Shown in pieces: positions 25,429-33,647 of a stretch of DNA of 64,000 nt (position 1 is its first letter; each line of letters starts with the position of its first letter). A program made the translations under genes and the position numbers. Source of the DNA: Rhizobium sp. 18055 (GTDB taxonomy: Bacteria > Pseudomonadota > Alphaproteobacteria > Rhizobiales > Rhizobiaceae). The stretch spans positions 1-64,000 of the forward strand of contig NZ_CACSKD010000008.1 of the NCBI RefSeq assembly GCF_902706285.1, read 5' to 3'. The notes under the pieces were generated by a model. It did not search any database, was not told where the DNA came from, and saw only the letters and a program-made list of their open reading frames with translations.

Positions 25429-26249
25429 GCCTTATCTCCAGATAGGGTCAGGTCGTCCTGACGTTGCCCCGGAAATACGACCGGGCCGTCCCGGTCAGGG
25501 CTGAAAATGGATGGCTCGCCCGCAAGGCGCGGCGGCCAGATCGTAATGTCGCTGGTAATCGTCGCGCCGTAGCGGATCTTCTCCTCCGGCCGATCGCGGC
25601 GACGCTCGAAGGCGATGACGCGGCTTGCAAGCGTGAAGGCCTCGCGCATGTCGTGGGTGACCATCACAACGGTCATCTGCGTCTCGTTCCAGAGCCGCTT
25701 CATCAGCGTGTGGATCTCGGCACGGATGCCGGGGTCGAGCGCGCCGAACGGCTCGTCGAGCAACAGCACCTTGGGCTTCATGATCAGCGCCTGGGCCAGC
25801 GCCAGACGCTGTTGCATGCCGCCTGAAAGCTGCGATGGGTATTTGCTTTCGGCACCGGCCAACCCCACCTGGGCAATCAGATACCGAGCCTCCTCCATCG
25901 CCTCGCGACGGGCCGCACCGAAGAGCTTGGCCTGATACCGGGCGGCGGTGAACTCCTTGCCCAGCAGCACATTGCCGAGCACCGTCAGATGCGGAAACAC
26001 CGAATAGCGCTGAAAGACCACGCCACGGTCCGGCCCCGGCTCGGGCGGCAGTTGCACGCCGTCGAGCAGGATCGCTCCCCGCGTCGGCTGCTCCTGCCCG
26101 AGCAGCATGCGCAGAAACGTGGTCTTGCCGCAGCCGGATGGCCCGACCAGGGCAACGAAGGCGCGTGAAGCGACGGTCAGCGACACGTCCTCCAGCACGA
26201 TCTGGTCGCCATATTCCTTCCAGACTTTTTCGATCCTGAGCTCGCTCAT
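25425..26249 (-). CDS. ABC transporter ATPase of the guanidine operon
   Basis: A 274-residue NitT/TauT-type ATPase. Walker A GPSGCGKTT, Q-loop VVFQRYSVFP, signature LSGGMQQRLALAQAL, Walker B VLLLDEPFGALD and H-loop VMVTHD are all intact. The C-terminal tail of about 45 residues carries a DITIWPPR segment seen in urea-carboxylase-linked transporters. It overlaps the permease stop and the UAAP2 start by 4 bp each, so it is tightly coupled. It powers import through the adjacent permease; guanidine is the likely cargo given the riboswitch. Confidence 0.9.
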   Translation of the reverse strand: MSELRIEKVWKEYGDQIVLEDVSLTVASRAFVALVGPSGCGKTTFLRMLLGQEQPTRGAILLDGVQLPPEPGPDRGVVFQRYSVFPHLTVLGNVLLGKEFTAARYQAKLFGAARREAMEEARYLIAQVGLAGAESKYPSQLSGGMQQRLALAQALIMKPKVLLLDEPFGALDPGIRAEIHTLMKRLWNETQMTVVMVTHDMREAFTLASRVIAFERRRDRPEEKIRYGATITSDITIWPPRLAGEPSIFSPDRDGPVVFPGQRQDDLTLSGDKA

Positions 26250-27064
26250 GCCTGTTTCTCCAGCACAGACCAGGGGAAGACGGCGGCGGAGATGCGATCG
26301 AGGACATAGTTCATCGCCACGGCCAGCAGCGTGATCCAGACGACATAGGGAAAGATGATGTCCATCGACAGATAACGGCGAACCAGGAAGATGCGATAGC
26401 CGAGGCCGGAATCCGATGAGATCGCTTCTGCCGCGATCAGGAACAGCCAGGCCGGACCGAGCTGCAATCTGAGGCAGGTGATCAAGCGCGGCAGAACCTG
26501 CGGCAGCACGACGCGCAAGGCGATCTGCCAGGAGGAGCCACCCAGCGTTTCCGCCTTGACGATCTGCTCGCGCGGCAGTTCAAGCGCCTTGAGCGCCAGA
26601 TCGCGGATCATCGTCGGCGCAACGCCGATGGCGATCAGCGTGATCTTCGAGGTCTCGCCAAGCCCCATGGCGATGAACAGGATCGGCAACAGTGCCAATG
26701 GCGGCACCATCGAGACCGCAGCAACGAAGGGCGCCAGCAGCGCCCTGAGATAGGGAAGCATGCCGATCAGCATGCCGACGATCAGCGCGATGGCCGTCGA
26801 GATGCCGAGACCTGCCAGTAGCCGGATCAGGCTGGCCGACGTATCCGACCACAGCAGATACTGGCCTGTCCTCGCATCGGCGATGAAGGCCATGCGGTTG
26901 ATCGCGTCAGTCAGCGCCGAAAGTGTCGGCAGCAGTTTGTCATTGGCGTTGTCTGCCAGCCGCGCCGCCGAGCCAAAGGCATAGGCGATCACCAGCAGCA
27001 CGAACGGCAGCAGCATCAGGGCGAGCTGCGCCCCTTTGCTTGGCCTCGTGTTTATCCAGCGCAT
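26246..27064 (-). CDS. ABC transporter permease of the guanidine operon
   Basis: A 272-residue inner-membrane permease with about six hydrophobic helices and the cytoplasmic coupling motif region EQIVKAETLGGSSWQIALRVVLPQVLPRL (EAA-type loop). It has the plan of the NitT/TauT (SsuC-like) family. The gene follows the substrate-binding protein by 64 nt and overlaps the ATPase by 4 bp. With one permease gene, a homodimer is expected. Confidence 0.9.
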   Translation of the reverse strand: MRWINTRPSKGAQLALMLLPFVLLVIAYAFGSAARLADNANDKLLPTLSALTDAINRMAFIADARTGQYLLWSDTSASLIRLLAGLGISTAIALIVGMLIGMLPYLRALLAPFVAAVSMVPPLALLPILFIAMGLGETSKITLIAIGVAPTMIRDLALKALELPREQIVKAETLGGSSWQIALRVVLPQVLPRLITCLRLQLGPAWLFLIAAEAISSDSGLGYRIFLVRRYLSMDIIFPYVVWITLLAVAMNYVLDRISAAVFPWSVLEKQA

Positions 27065-27128
27065 GAAGATGCTCCGTTCACATGGGACGACAATCCGGCG
27101 CGGAGATCCGCGCCGGTCGAGGGATCGC

Positions 27129-28202
27129 TTAAAGCGACCCGTCGGCCGCTGCCTTCATGTACGTTTCCGTAAAGCGAAGCTTGACGTTGCCGCTGTCGCC
27201 CAAAACCTTGCCGTCCGGCATTTCGATGCCGATGACATCGGCAGACGGTGCGCCGTTGCCGAGCAGGCCCTTTTCGAACAGGAAGTTGCGCACCAGATCC
27301 ATGGTCTTCGGCAGGCTTGGCGAGGCTGTGAACGCAACCGCATCAGCCGGCTTGTCGAACAGCTTGGTGGCAGCCATCTGCGACTCGAAGCCCTTGAGAT
27401 CGGTGCCCGAGGCAGAGCCCATCGCCTCGCGCGCAGCCTTGCCCTCGGTGCTATCGGCAGTCATCAAGGCTGCCGTCTCGTACCAGATGCCGGCAAGCGC
27501 CTTTCCGAAGTTCGGGTTGTCCTTGAGGACCCCTGTATTGGCGGCCATCAGATCGATGATCTCGCCGGGCACCTGCGAGCTGTCGAACACCTTCTTGGCA
27601 GTCGGGTCTTCGAGAATACTCGATACCAGCGGGTTCCAGGTGACGACGGCCGTCACATCGGCGGTCTTGTAGGCGGCAACCATATCGGCATCCGAGGTGT
27701 TGACCACCTTCACGTCGCGCTCCGTCAGCTTGATGCTTTCGAGCGCGCGGGCCAGCAGATAGTGCGAGACGGAGTATTCGACGAGGTTGACGTTCTGTCC
27801 CTTGATGTCGGCAAGGCTTGTCTTGTCCTTCAGGATGACCGCGTCGTTGCCGTTTGAAAAGTCACCGACGATGACAGCCGTTGTATCGACGCCGCCCGCC
27901 GCCGGGATCGACAGACCATCCATGTTGGTCAGCGTCACCGCGTCGAAGGCGCCGGCCGTGTACTGGTTCATCGACTCGACATAGTCGTTGAACTGCGTGA
28001 CCTCGATCTTGATGCCGTATTTGTCGGCCCATTTCTTGACGATGCCGTGGTCTGCCGCATAGCCCCAAGGCATCCAGCCGACATAGATCGACCAGGCAAC
28101 CTTGAAGTCTGTCTTCTGCTCGGCCCGACCAGCGGACGCGAACCCGAAGGCCAGAACGGTGGAGAGGGCTGCGACTGAAATGATCTTCGAAAAAGTCTGC
28201 AT
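27129..28202 (-). CDS. Periplasmic substrate-binding protein of the guanidine operon
   Basis: A 357-residue NMT1/TauA-like binding protein annotated in many genomes as putative urea binding. The Sec signal peptide covers residues 1-27 (ending SAGRA), followed by the mature start EQKTDFKVAWSIYVGWMPWGYA. The start at 28202 has AGGGGAA 5-6 nt upstream, and the longer frame enters the riboswitch terminator. As the first gene after the guanidine-I riboswitch it is the direct target of that switch, so guanidine is the expected ligand. Confidence 0.9.
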   Translation of the reverse strand: MQTFSKIISVAALSTVLAFGFASAGRAEQKTDFKVAWSIYVGWMPWGYAADHGIVKKWADKYGIKIEVTQFNDYVESMNQYTAGAFDAVTLTNMDGLSIPAAGGVDTTAVIVGDFSNGNDAVILKDKTSLADIKGQNVNLVEYSVSHYLLARALESIKLTERDVKVVNTSDADMVAAYKTADVTAVVTWNPLVSSILEDPTAKKVFDSSQVPGEIIDLMAANTGVLKDNPNFGKALAGIWYETAALMTADSTEGKAAREAMGSASGTDLKGFESQMAATKLFDKPADAVAFTASPSLPKTMDLVRNFLFEKGLLGNGAPSADVIGIEMPDGKVLGDSGNVKLRFTETYMKAAADGSL

Positions 28203-28225
28203 TGAAATTCCCCTTTTGCGTATAG

Positions 28226-28266
28226 AAAAAGGGATTGGCAAAGACCATCGCACCGCCAATCCCTTG
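28226..28266 (-). terminator. Riboswitch-controlled terminator
   Basis: On the minus strand AAGGGATTGGC and GCCAATCCCTT form a perfect 11-bp stem followed by a run of T residues, just after the riboswitch core and 24 nt before the binding-protein start. This is a transcriptional expression platform: without guanidine it should form and block the operon. Confidence 0.85.
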
Positions 28267-28272
28267 GCTTAC

Positions 28273-28379
28273 GAGGTCTCCCGGGCTTTTGTCCCGCCGT
28301 GCACCCGGTGGGATTTCTCCCCCAACCGGTGGCAGCTCTCGGACCAGCACGCTCTCAAAGCGCCGGAACCCTAGCCACC
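28273..28379 (-). promoter_or_regulatory. Guanidine-I (ykkC) riboswitch
   Basis: Read on the minus strand, the segment holds the conserved blocks of the guanidine-I aptamer in order: CTAGGGTTCCGG, then CTGGTCCGAGAG with GCTGCCACC, then GGTGCACGGC and GGACAAAAGCCCGGGAGA at the 3' end. The first and last blocks and their spacing match the ykkC consensus closely. It lies directly upstream of the importer gene and is followed by an intrinsic terminator. Ligand binding should favour read-through of the seven-gene operon that follows. Confidence 0.96.
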
Positions 28380-28609
28380 AACTCTGCTCACTATCATGCA
28401 ACCTGCGTGCCAACTGGAAATCATTGGAATTTCAAAGATGCCCATTGAGACGTGCCGAAAAAAGAAGCTGAGCACGGGGCGATTTTAGGCAGATTGCATC
28501 CAGCCTTGCCTTTTCCGGCATTTGAGATGACCAAGACGGATCGCCGTTGAAACCGGTTACGCCGCATCACGGCGGTTGAAAATCTGACGGTCGCTGATAG
28601 TTCTTGCGG

Positions 28610-29413
28610 ATGAGCAATACCCATCCCGATTCAAGCCAAACGGCGGATATCTTCAAAAATCTGAGAAAGCAACTGAACTGGTTGCAACGAGGGAAGGACA
28701 TCCGTTCCCTGCAGTTGCAGGGCCTGCTGGCATTCATCGATCTGGCGATCCTGGCCTTCTTCCTGTTCGGTCCCTATCTCCGGGCAGGCCCGTCCTATCT
28801 CATCATCGACTACCTGATCGCCGCATGGGTCACCGTCGAGCTGGTTGCGCAGGCCATCACCGCCGGAAATCTGAAGACCTTCCTTCGGCGGCCGATGAGC
28901 TGGGTCGATCTGTTCATCCTGGCGACCCTGCTGTTTCCCGACCTGCTGTTCAATTTTACCTTTCTGCGGGCCATGCGCATCTGGGCAATCGGCAACAGCC
29001 CGTTCCTGAAGGAGGGTCTGAGACGGCTCGGTTGCGGCCATCTGCTCGACATCGTTCGCGCCTGTGTCAATCTGCTGGTGTTCCTCTTCATCGTGACCGG
29101 CTTCGTCTACACCACGTTCTTCTATGACCAGGGAGGCGGGGAAGGGTTTGTCGATGCGCTGTATTTCACCGTCGCCACCGTCACGACGACAGGCTTCGGC
29201 GATATCACGCTGCCCGGCGTGACGGGGAAGCTGACGTCGATCGTCACGATGATCATCGGCATCTCGCTGTTCGTCCGCCTCGCCCAGGCGGTGGTCCGCC
29301 CCTACAAAGTCAGGTTCGCCTGCCCGGAATGCGGATTGCAACGACATGACGCCGATGCCGTCCACTGCAAGGCGTGCGGACATCTGCTGAACATTCCCGA
29401 TGAAGGCGAGTGA
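28610..29413 (+). CDS. Two-pore-type potassium channel protein with C-terminal zinc ribbon
   Basis: A 267-residue membrane protein. Four or more hydrophobic segments precede a pore loop with the selectivity filter TVTTTGFGDI (TxGFGD form), then a final helix. Residues of about 240-262 form a zinc ribbon with two Cys-x2-Cys pairs (CPEC and CKAC) separated by 14 residues, a tail not usual for plain ion channels. ATG 28610 is taken as start; a TTG six bases upstream is possible. It stands alone between the guanidine riboswitch and a LacI gene. The cytosolic ribbon might sense metal or redox state; that is conjecture. Confidence 0.85.
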   Translation: MSNTHPDSSQTADIFKNLRKQLNWLQRGKDIRSLQLQGLLAFIDLAILAFFLFGPYLRAGPSYLIIDYLIAAWVTVELVAQAITAGNLKTFLRRPMSWVDLFILATLLFPDLLFNFTFLRAMRIWAIGNSPFLKEGLRRLGCGHLLDIVRACVNLLVFLFIVTGFVYTTFFYDQGGGEGFVDALYFTVATVTTTGFGDITLPGVTGKLTSIVTMIIGISLFVRLAQAVVRPYKVRFACPECGLQRHDADAVHCKACGHLLNIPDEGE

Positions 29414-29529
29414 ATTCCATCAGGACCGATATCCAGCAGGCCTGAGCAGGGCCAGCCATTGCGCCGGGTCGCAATGTCCCTGTAAGGGCTGCACGGACTA
29501 TTCTTCATAAAGAGCGAGAGAGCCAAGCC

Positions 29530-30561
29530 ATGGCGACATTGCGCCAAGTTGCCGAACGCGCCGGTTGCTCGCTGGCGACGGCAAGCCGCGTTCTCAATCA
29601 CAGCGGCCCGGTCAGCGCAGCCATGGTCGGCAAGGTGCGCAAGGCCGCAGGCGAGGTCGGCTATCGCGCGCCAGGCGTGGCCAACAAGGGCGCGCGTCGG
29701 CCGGTGATCGGTGTGCTGGTCCCGAGCCTCACCAACCCCGTGTTTGCCGCCTCCCTGTCCGGCATTCAAAACCGCATGCTGAATGCAGGGCATAGCGTGC
29801 TGATCGCGCAATCCAATTACGATCCGGATCAGGAGGCGGACGCCATCTCCGGGTTGATGAGCGAGCGGCCGACCGGCCTGATCCTGACGGTCTGCGACGG
29901 CATGACCAGCCAGGCGCTGCAGGGCGACCTGCCGCCGACAGTGCTGCTGCACAATCTGCCGACGGATCGGTTTCCAGCCGCCGTGACCGTCGATAATTTT
30001 GCGGCAGGACGCGATCTCACCCGGTTTTTGCTGTCGATGGGGCATGAACGCATACTGTTCATCTCCGGCAGCTTCATCGCCTCAGACCGGGCCTCGCGTC
30101 GATATCGGGGGTACCTGCAGGCGCTTCGCGACGCCGGAAAGACGCCGTTTGGCGCCATGCAAATCCCATTCGTCTCCGACTATGACCAGATCGATATTGC
30201 CGCGGCGATGCGCGAAATGCGCCCAACGGCGATCATTGGCTCGAACGATCTCCTGGCACTCGGGGTCATTGCTGCCCTGCGGCGCGAAGGCATTTCGGTT
30301 CCGCGCGACATATCGGTCGCCGGCTTCGACGGCATCATCATCGGCAGGCTCGTCGATCCGCCCTTGACGACGATCGACATGCCGGATGCGAGCATGGGCA
30401 CGACGGCCGCTTCCCTGCTTCTCGACATTGCCGAGAACGCGGCACCTGAGCGGCATCTGGAACTTGCCTATTCGCTGCGCAGAGGCGGCACCGTGCGCAA
30501 TCTGAACAGTGACACCGAAGAGAAATGCCGCCGCATCGGTGGATGCGGCGGCGTAAGTTAA
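29530..30561 (+). CDS. LacI-family transcriptional regulator
   Basis: A 343-residue repressor. The N-terminal helix-turn-helix is LRQVAERAGCSLATASRVLNH with hinge at about 45-58; the periplasmic-binding-protein-like sensor domain runs from about 60 to 330 (VIGVLVPSLTNPVFA, then IIGSNDLLALGVIAAL, then ISVAGFDG). A purine-rich ribosome site precedes the ATG at 29530. It is convergent with the following ABC-importer/phosphodiesterase operon and is its likely regulator. The last 12 codons encode CRRIGGCGGVS because a hairpin that also serves the opposite strand lies there. Confidence 0.9.
   Translation: MATLRQVAERAGCSLATASRVLNHSGPVSAAMVGKVRKAAGEVGYRAPGVANKGARRPVIGVLVPSLTNPVFAASLSGIQNRMLNAGHSVLIAQSNYDPDQEADAISGLMSERPTGLILTVCDGMTSQALQGDLPPTVLLHNLPTDRFPAAVTVDNFAAGRDLTRFLLSMGHERILFISGSFIASDRASRRYRGYLQALRDAGKTPFGAMQIPFVSDYDQIDIAAAMREMRPTAIIGSNDLLALGVIAALRREGISVPRDISVAGFDGIIIGRLVDPPLTTIDMPDASMGTTAASLLLDIAENAAPERHLELAYSLRRGGTVRNLNSDTEEKCRRIGGCGGVS
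30527..30552 (-). terminator. Hairpin terminator of the ABC operon inside the lacI-type 3' end
   Basis: A perfect 10-bp stem GCCGCCGCAT / ATGCGGCGGC with a 6-nt loop. On the minus strand it is followed by ATTTCTCTTC, a weak T-run, 24 nt past the binding-protein stop. It lies wholly within the last codons of the convergent regulator gene. Confidence 0.55.
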
Positions 30562-30576
30562 ATTCCGAACTCTGGC

Positions 30577-31842
30577 TTAGCTGCGCGGCAGCATGCCCGA
30601 AACGTCGGAAGCGGCGTCGTCGAGGGCTTCCTTGGGTTCGGCCGACTGATCGACCACACGCGACAGATTGTCGACGATGGTCTGGGTGACGCGAACGCCG
30701 TTCGCGCCGGGGAAAGCGTACCACGGGATCATCCGCGACATCTGGCTGAGACCGGCCTTGAAAAGCGGGTTCTTTTCATAGAAATCGCCGAGATAGTCGG
30801 CCGACTTGGCAGCCAGCTCGTTGTTCGGCACATAGCCGGTACCCGGCACGACGACCGAGGCGCCGTAAGGGCCGGCTGCGAACTTGGCGAACTTCCAGGC
30901 GGCTTCCTGCTTTTCGGCATCCTTGGTCAGGATGACGATGGCGTTGCCGCCGGTCGGCAGCTTGCCGTTGACCGGGTCGAGCAGCGGGATCTGCGCGGTG
31001 CGCAGATCGAACTTGCCGCCGACATTCTTGATGGTGTTGCGCAGAGCCCCGGTTGTCTGGAACTCGAAGCCGACCTTGCCGGCTGCGAACGCCTGCTCGC
31101 CCGCAGACTTGGTGAATACGGGAAGGCCGCCTTCCTTGACCATGCGCGACAGAACTTCGACAGCCTTCTGGCCTTCAGGGCCGTTGAAGGTGACTTTGCT
31201 TTCGTCGTCGCTGAGCATCTTGCCGCCAGCGCCGAACAGCAGGGCCGAGAACATCCAGTCGTCACCCTGCCAACGGAAATCGATACCATCGACACCATTG
31301 CCGAGCGCCTTGATCTTGCCGCCGAGCGCGATGACTTCGTCCCAGGTCTGCGGCGGAACGTCAGGGTTGCCGCCGGCAGCCTTCACCAGATCAGCGTTGT
31401 AGTACATGATCGGGTTGGAGGTCGCGAAAGCGAGGCCGATCTGCTTGCCCTTGACCTGTGCGAGCTTCAGGATCGTGTCCGAGAAGCCCTGCTCGGCCAT
31501 GTTGCCGTCCTGCTTGATCAGCGGGCCAAGATCGACGGCGACGTCGCGCTCGTCGATCATGCGCAGGCGGTTCAGGCCGATGAAGGTCAGATCCGGCATT
31601 TCAGCCGTGCCGACCTGGCGAAGGATCGTCTGGATGCCTTCCTCATAGGTGGCCGAAGGGCTGGCGAACTGGATCTTGATGTCAGGGTTTTCTTCCATGA
31701 ACTTCTTCGAGATCGTGTCCATCACGTCCTTGAAGAAGCCTGGCATAGGATAGTGGACCGTCAGGGTCGTGTCGGCATAGGCCGGCACGGTGACTGCCAT
31801 GGATATGGCCGCTGCGGCGAGAAGCCGGGTGATACGTTTCAT
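30577..31842 (-). CDS. Extracellular substrate-binding protein (UgpB-like)
   Basis: A 421-residue family-1 solute-binding protein. The signal peptide covers residues 1-23 (ending PAYA), followed by the mature domain TTLTVHYPMPGFFKDVMDTI and the family's QTWDEVIALGGKIKAL and TKDAEKQEAAWKFAKF motifs. This is the sugar / glycerol-3-phosphate type of binding protein. It is the last gene of an operon that begins with a metallophosphoesterase, the reverse of the usual binding-protein-first order. The cargo may be a phosphodiester or sugar alcohol phosphate; unproven. Confidence 0.88.
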   Translation of the reverse strand: MKRITRLLAAAAISMAVTVPAYADTTLTVHYPMPGFFKDVMDTISKKFMEENPDIKIQFASPSATYEEGIQTILRQVGTAEMPDLTFIGLNRLRMIDERDVAVDLGPLIKQDGNMAEQGFSDTILKLAQVKGKQIGLAFATSNPIMYYNADLVKAAGGNPDVPPQTWDEVIALGGKIKALGNGVDGIDFRWQGDDWMFSALLFGAGGKMLSDDESKVTFNGPEGQKAVEVLSRMVKEGGLPVFTKSAGEQAFAAGKVGFEFQTTGALRNTIKNVGGKFDLRTAQIPLLDPVNGKLPTGGNAIVILTKDAEKQEAAWKFAKFAAGPYGASVVVPGTGYVPNNELAAKSADYLGDFYEKNPLFKAGLSQMSRMIPWYAFPGANGVRVTQTIVDNLSRVVDQSAEPKEALDDAASDVSGMLPRS

Positions 31843-31869
31843 CGCTCGTTCTCCTGTTGATACGACCGG

Positions 31870-32721
31870 TCAGCCTTTGAGACCGGTCATGGTGATGCCC
31901 TCGACGAAACGCTTCTGCGCAAACAGGAAAGCGGCGACGAGGGGAAGGGTAATGATCATGGTGGCGGCCATCAGCGCGCCGTAGTCGTCGCCAGCCTCTG
32001 CCGCGCGGAAATACATCAGGCCGAGTGGCGGCGTGGCGTAGTCCTGCTTGCTGATGACGACGAGCGGCCAGTAGAGATCGTTCCAGTGGGCGACGACCGA
32101 GAAGATCGAGAAGGCCGTCACGGCCGGCCAGGCGTTGGGCACGATGACGCGGGCCACGATACCGAGTTCGGACATGCCGTCGAGACGGGCTGCGTGGATC
32201 AGATCGTCCGGCATGGCGCGGAAGAACTGCAGGAACATGAAGATCGCGAAGACCGAGATCGAGAACGGTGCTACCAGCGCTGTGTAGCTGTTCAGCAGCG
32301 ACAGGCTGCTGAAGGCGACGTAGAGCGGCAGAGCGGTGGCATGGATCGGCACCAGCAAACCGAGCATGACAAGCACCATCATCAGCCGTGCCGCACGAAA
32401 CTTCAGCTTTGCCATGGCATAGGCGCAGGGGATTGCGATCAGCACCTGGAAGAAGAAGATCAGGCCGCAGACCAGCACGCCGTTCCACAGAAGCGTTGCC
32501 ATTGGCACGCGCGACAGCGCCTTGGTGAAATTGGCGACGTAGTAGAAATGCTCGGGGATCAGCGTCAGGGCCGAGGTGAAGATCTCGCTCTGCGCCTTGC
32601 CTGCCGTCGACAGCATGAAGATGTAGGGCGCGAGGAAAAGCAATGCGCCGAACGACATAAGGGTCAGGCGGCTGATACGGCCGATCGTCCACCGGTTGGC
32701 GGTCATGATGTTCGTACTCAT
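31870..32721 (-). CDS. Carbohydrate ABC permease, UgpE-like
   Basis: A 283-residue permease of the MalG/UgpE family with six hydrophobic helices and the EAA loop DDLIHAARLDGMSELGIVARVIVPNAWPA. It overlaps the UgpA-like gene by 4 bp and precedes the binding-protein gene by 27 nt. It would pair with the upstream permease as a heterodimer. Confidence 0.9.
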   Translation of the reverse strand: MSTNIMTANRWTIGRISRLTLMSFGALLFLAPYIFMLSTAGKAQSEIFTSALTLIPEHFYYVANFTKALSRVPMATLLWNGVLVCGLIFFFQVLIAIPCAYAMAKLKFRAARLMMVLVMLGLLVPIHATALPLYVAFSSLSLLNSYTALVAPFSISVFAIFMFLQFFRAMPDDLIHAARLDGMSELGIVARVIVPNAWPAVTAFSIFSVVAHWNDLYWPLVVISKQDYATPPLGLMYFRAAEAGDDYGALMAATMIITLPLVAAFLFAQKRFVEGITMTGLKG

Positions 32722-33647
32722 GAGTAATGCACCCGGCGATCGAGGACGTTGTACTGGAGGAAGGTGAGCACCACGAGGATCGCGAGGAACACCACCGTCA
32801 TCGCCGAGGCGTAACCGACGCGGAGATAGATGAAACCTTCCTGATAGATGCTGAAGAGCAGCACTTCGGACGCATGGTTCGGGCCGCCCTGGGTCAATGT
32901 CTGCACGGTCTCGAATACCTTGACCGAGTTGATGATGCTGATCGTGGTGACAAACAGCGTCGTCGGTCCAAGCATCGGCCAGGTGACCAGACGGAAACGA
33001 TCGAATGACGAGCGGGCACCATCGACCTCAGCCGCGGCATAGAGTTCGCGCGGGATGGCGGTCAGGCCGGCGAGGAACAGCACCATGTTGAAGCCGACCG
33101 ACTGCCAGACGCCGATGATCGACAGGCTGTAGAGGACGGTGCCGGAGGCGGCGAGCCAGTTGGGGCCGGGAATGCCCACCAGCGCCAGCAGGCTGTTGAT
33201 CGGGCCGATGGTCGGGTGAAACAGGTACTGCCAGACGGTTGCCATGGCGACGATCAGCGAGGCGACCGGCAGAAAGTAGACCGTGCGGAAGAAACTGCGC
33301 GCGGTCGTCTCGCCCTCTATCAGCAGGGCGACACCGAGGCCGAGCAGGATCGATACGGGTGCCACGATCGCCGTGTAGCAGGTGGTGTTCCAAAGTGCCT
33401 TGCGGAAGGCGCGGTCATTGATCAGATGCGCGTAATTCTCGAAGCCGACGAAGCGGAACCTGCCCATGCCGAGCTCGAAATTGGTGAAGCCGAGGAAAAT
33501 CACGGCAACGACGGGCAGCAGCACGAAGAGCACGATCAACACGATCGCGGGAAGCGCCAGCAGCCAAGCCGTGCGGGCTTCGTTGCGCTGATGGGCAGCG
33601 GTGGTCTTGCGAACTGCAGCTGCAATGTCGATGGCGATGCTAGCCAT
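32718..33647 (-). CDS. Carbohydrate ABC permease, UgpA-like
   Basis: A 309-residue MalF/UgpA-type permease. A soluble N-terminal stretch (about 25 residues) precedes six membrane helices; the EAA loop reads ELYAAAEVDGARSSFDRFRLVTWPMLGPT. ATG 33647 has GGAGAGG upstream and overlaps the ATPase gene by 8 bp. Together with the UgpE-like gene it forms the membrane channel. Confidence 0.9.
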   Translation of the reverse strand: MASIAIDIAAAVRKTTAAHQRNEARTAWLLALPAIVLIVLFVLLPVVAVIFLGFTNFELGMGRFRFVGFENYAHLINDRAFRKALWNTTCYTAIVAPVSILLGLGVALLIEGETTARSFFRTVYFLPVASLIVAMATVWQYLFHPTIGPINSLLALVGIPGPNWLAASGTVLYSLSIIGVWQSVGFNMVLFLAGLTAIPRELYAAAEVDGARSSFDRFRLVTWPMLGPTTLFVTTISIINSVKVFETVQTLTQGGPNHASEVLLFSIYQEGFIYLRVGYASAMTVVFLAILVVLTFLQYNVLDRRVHYS

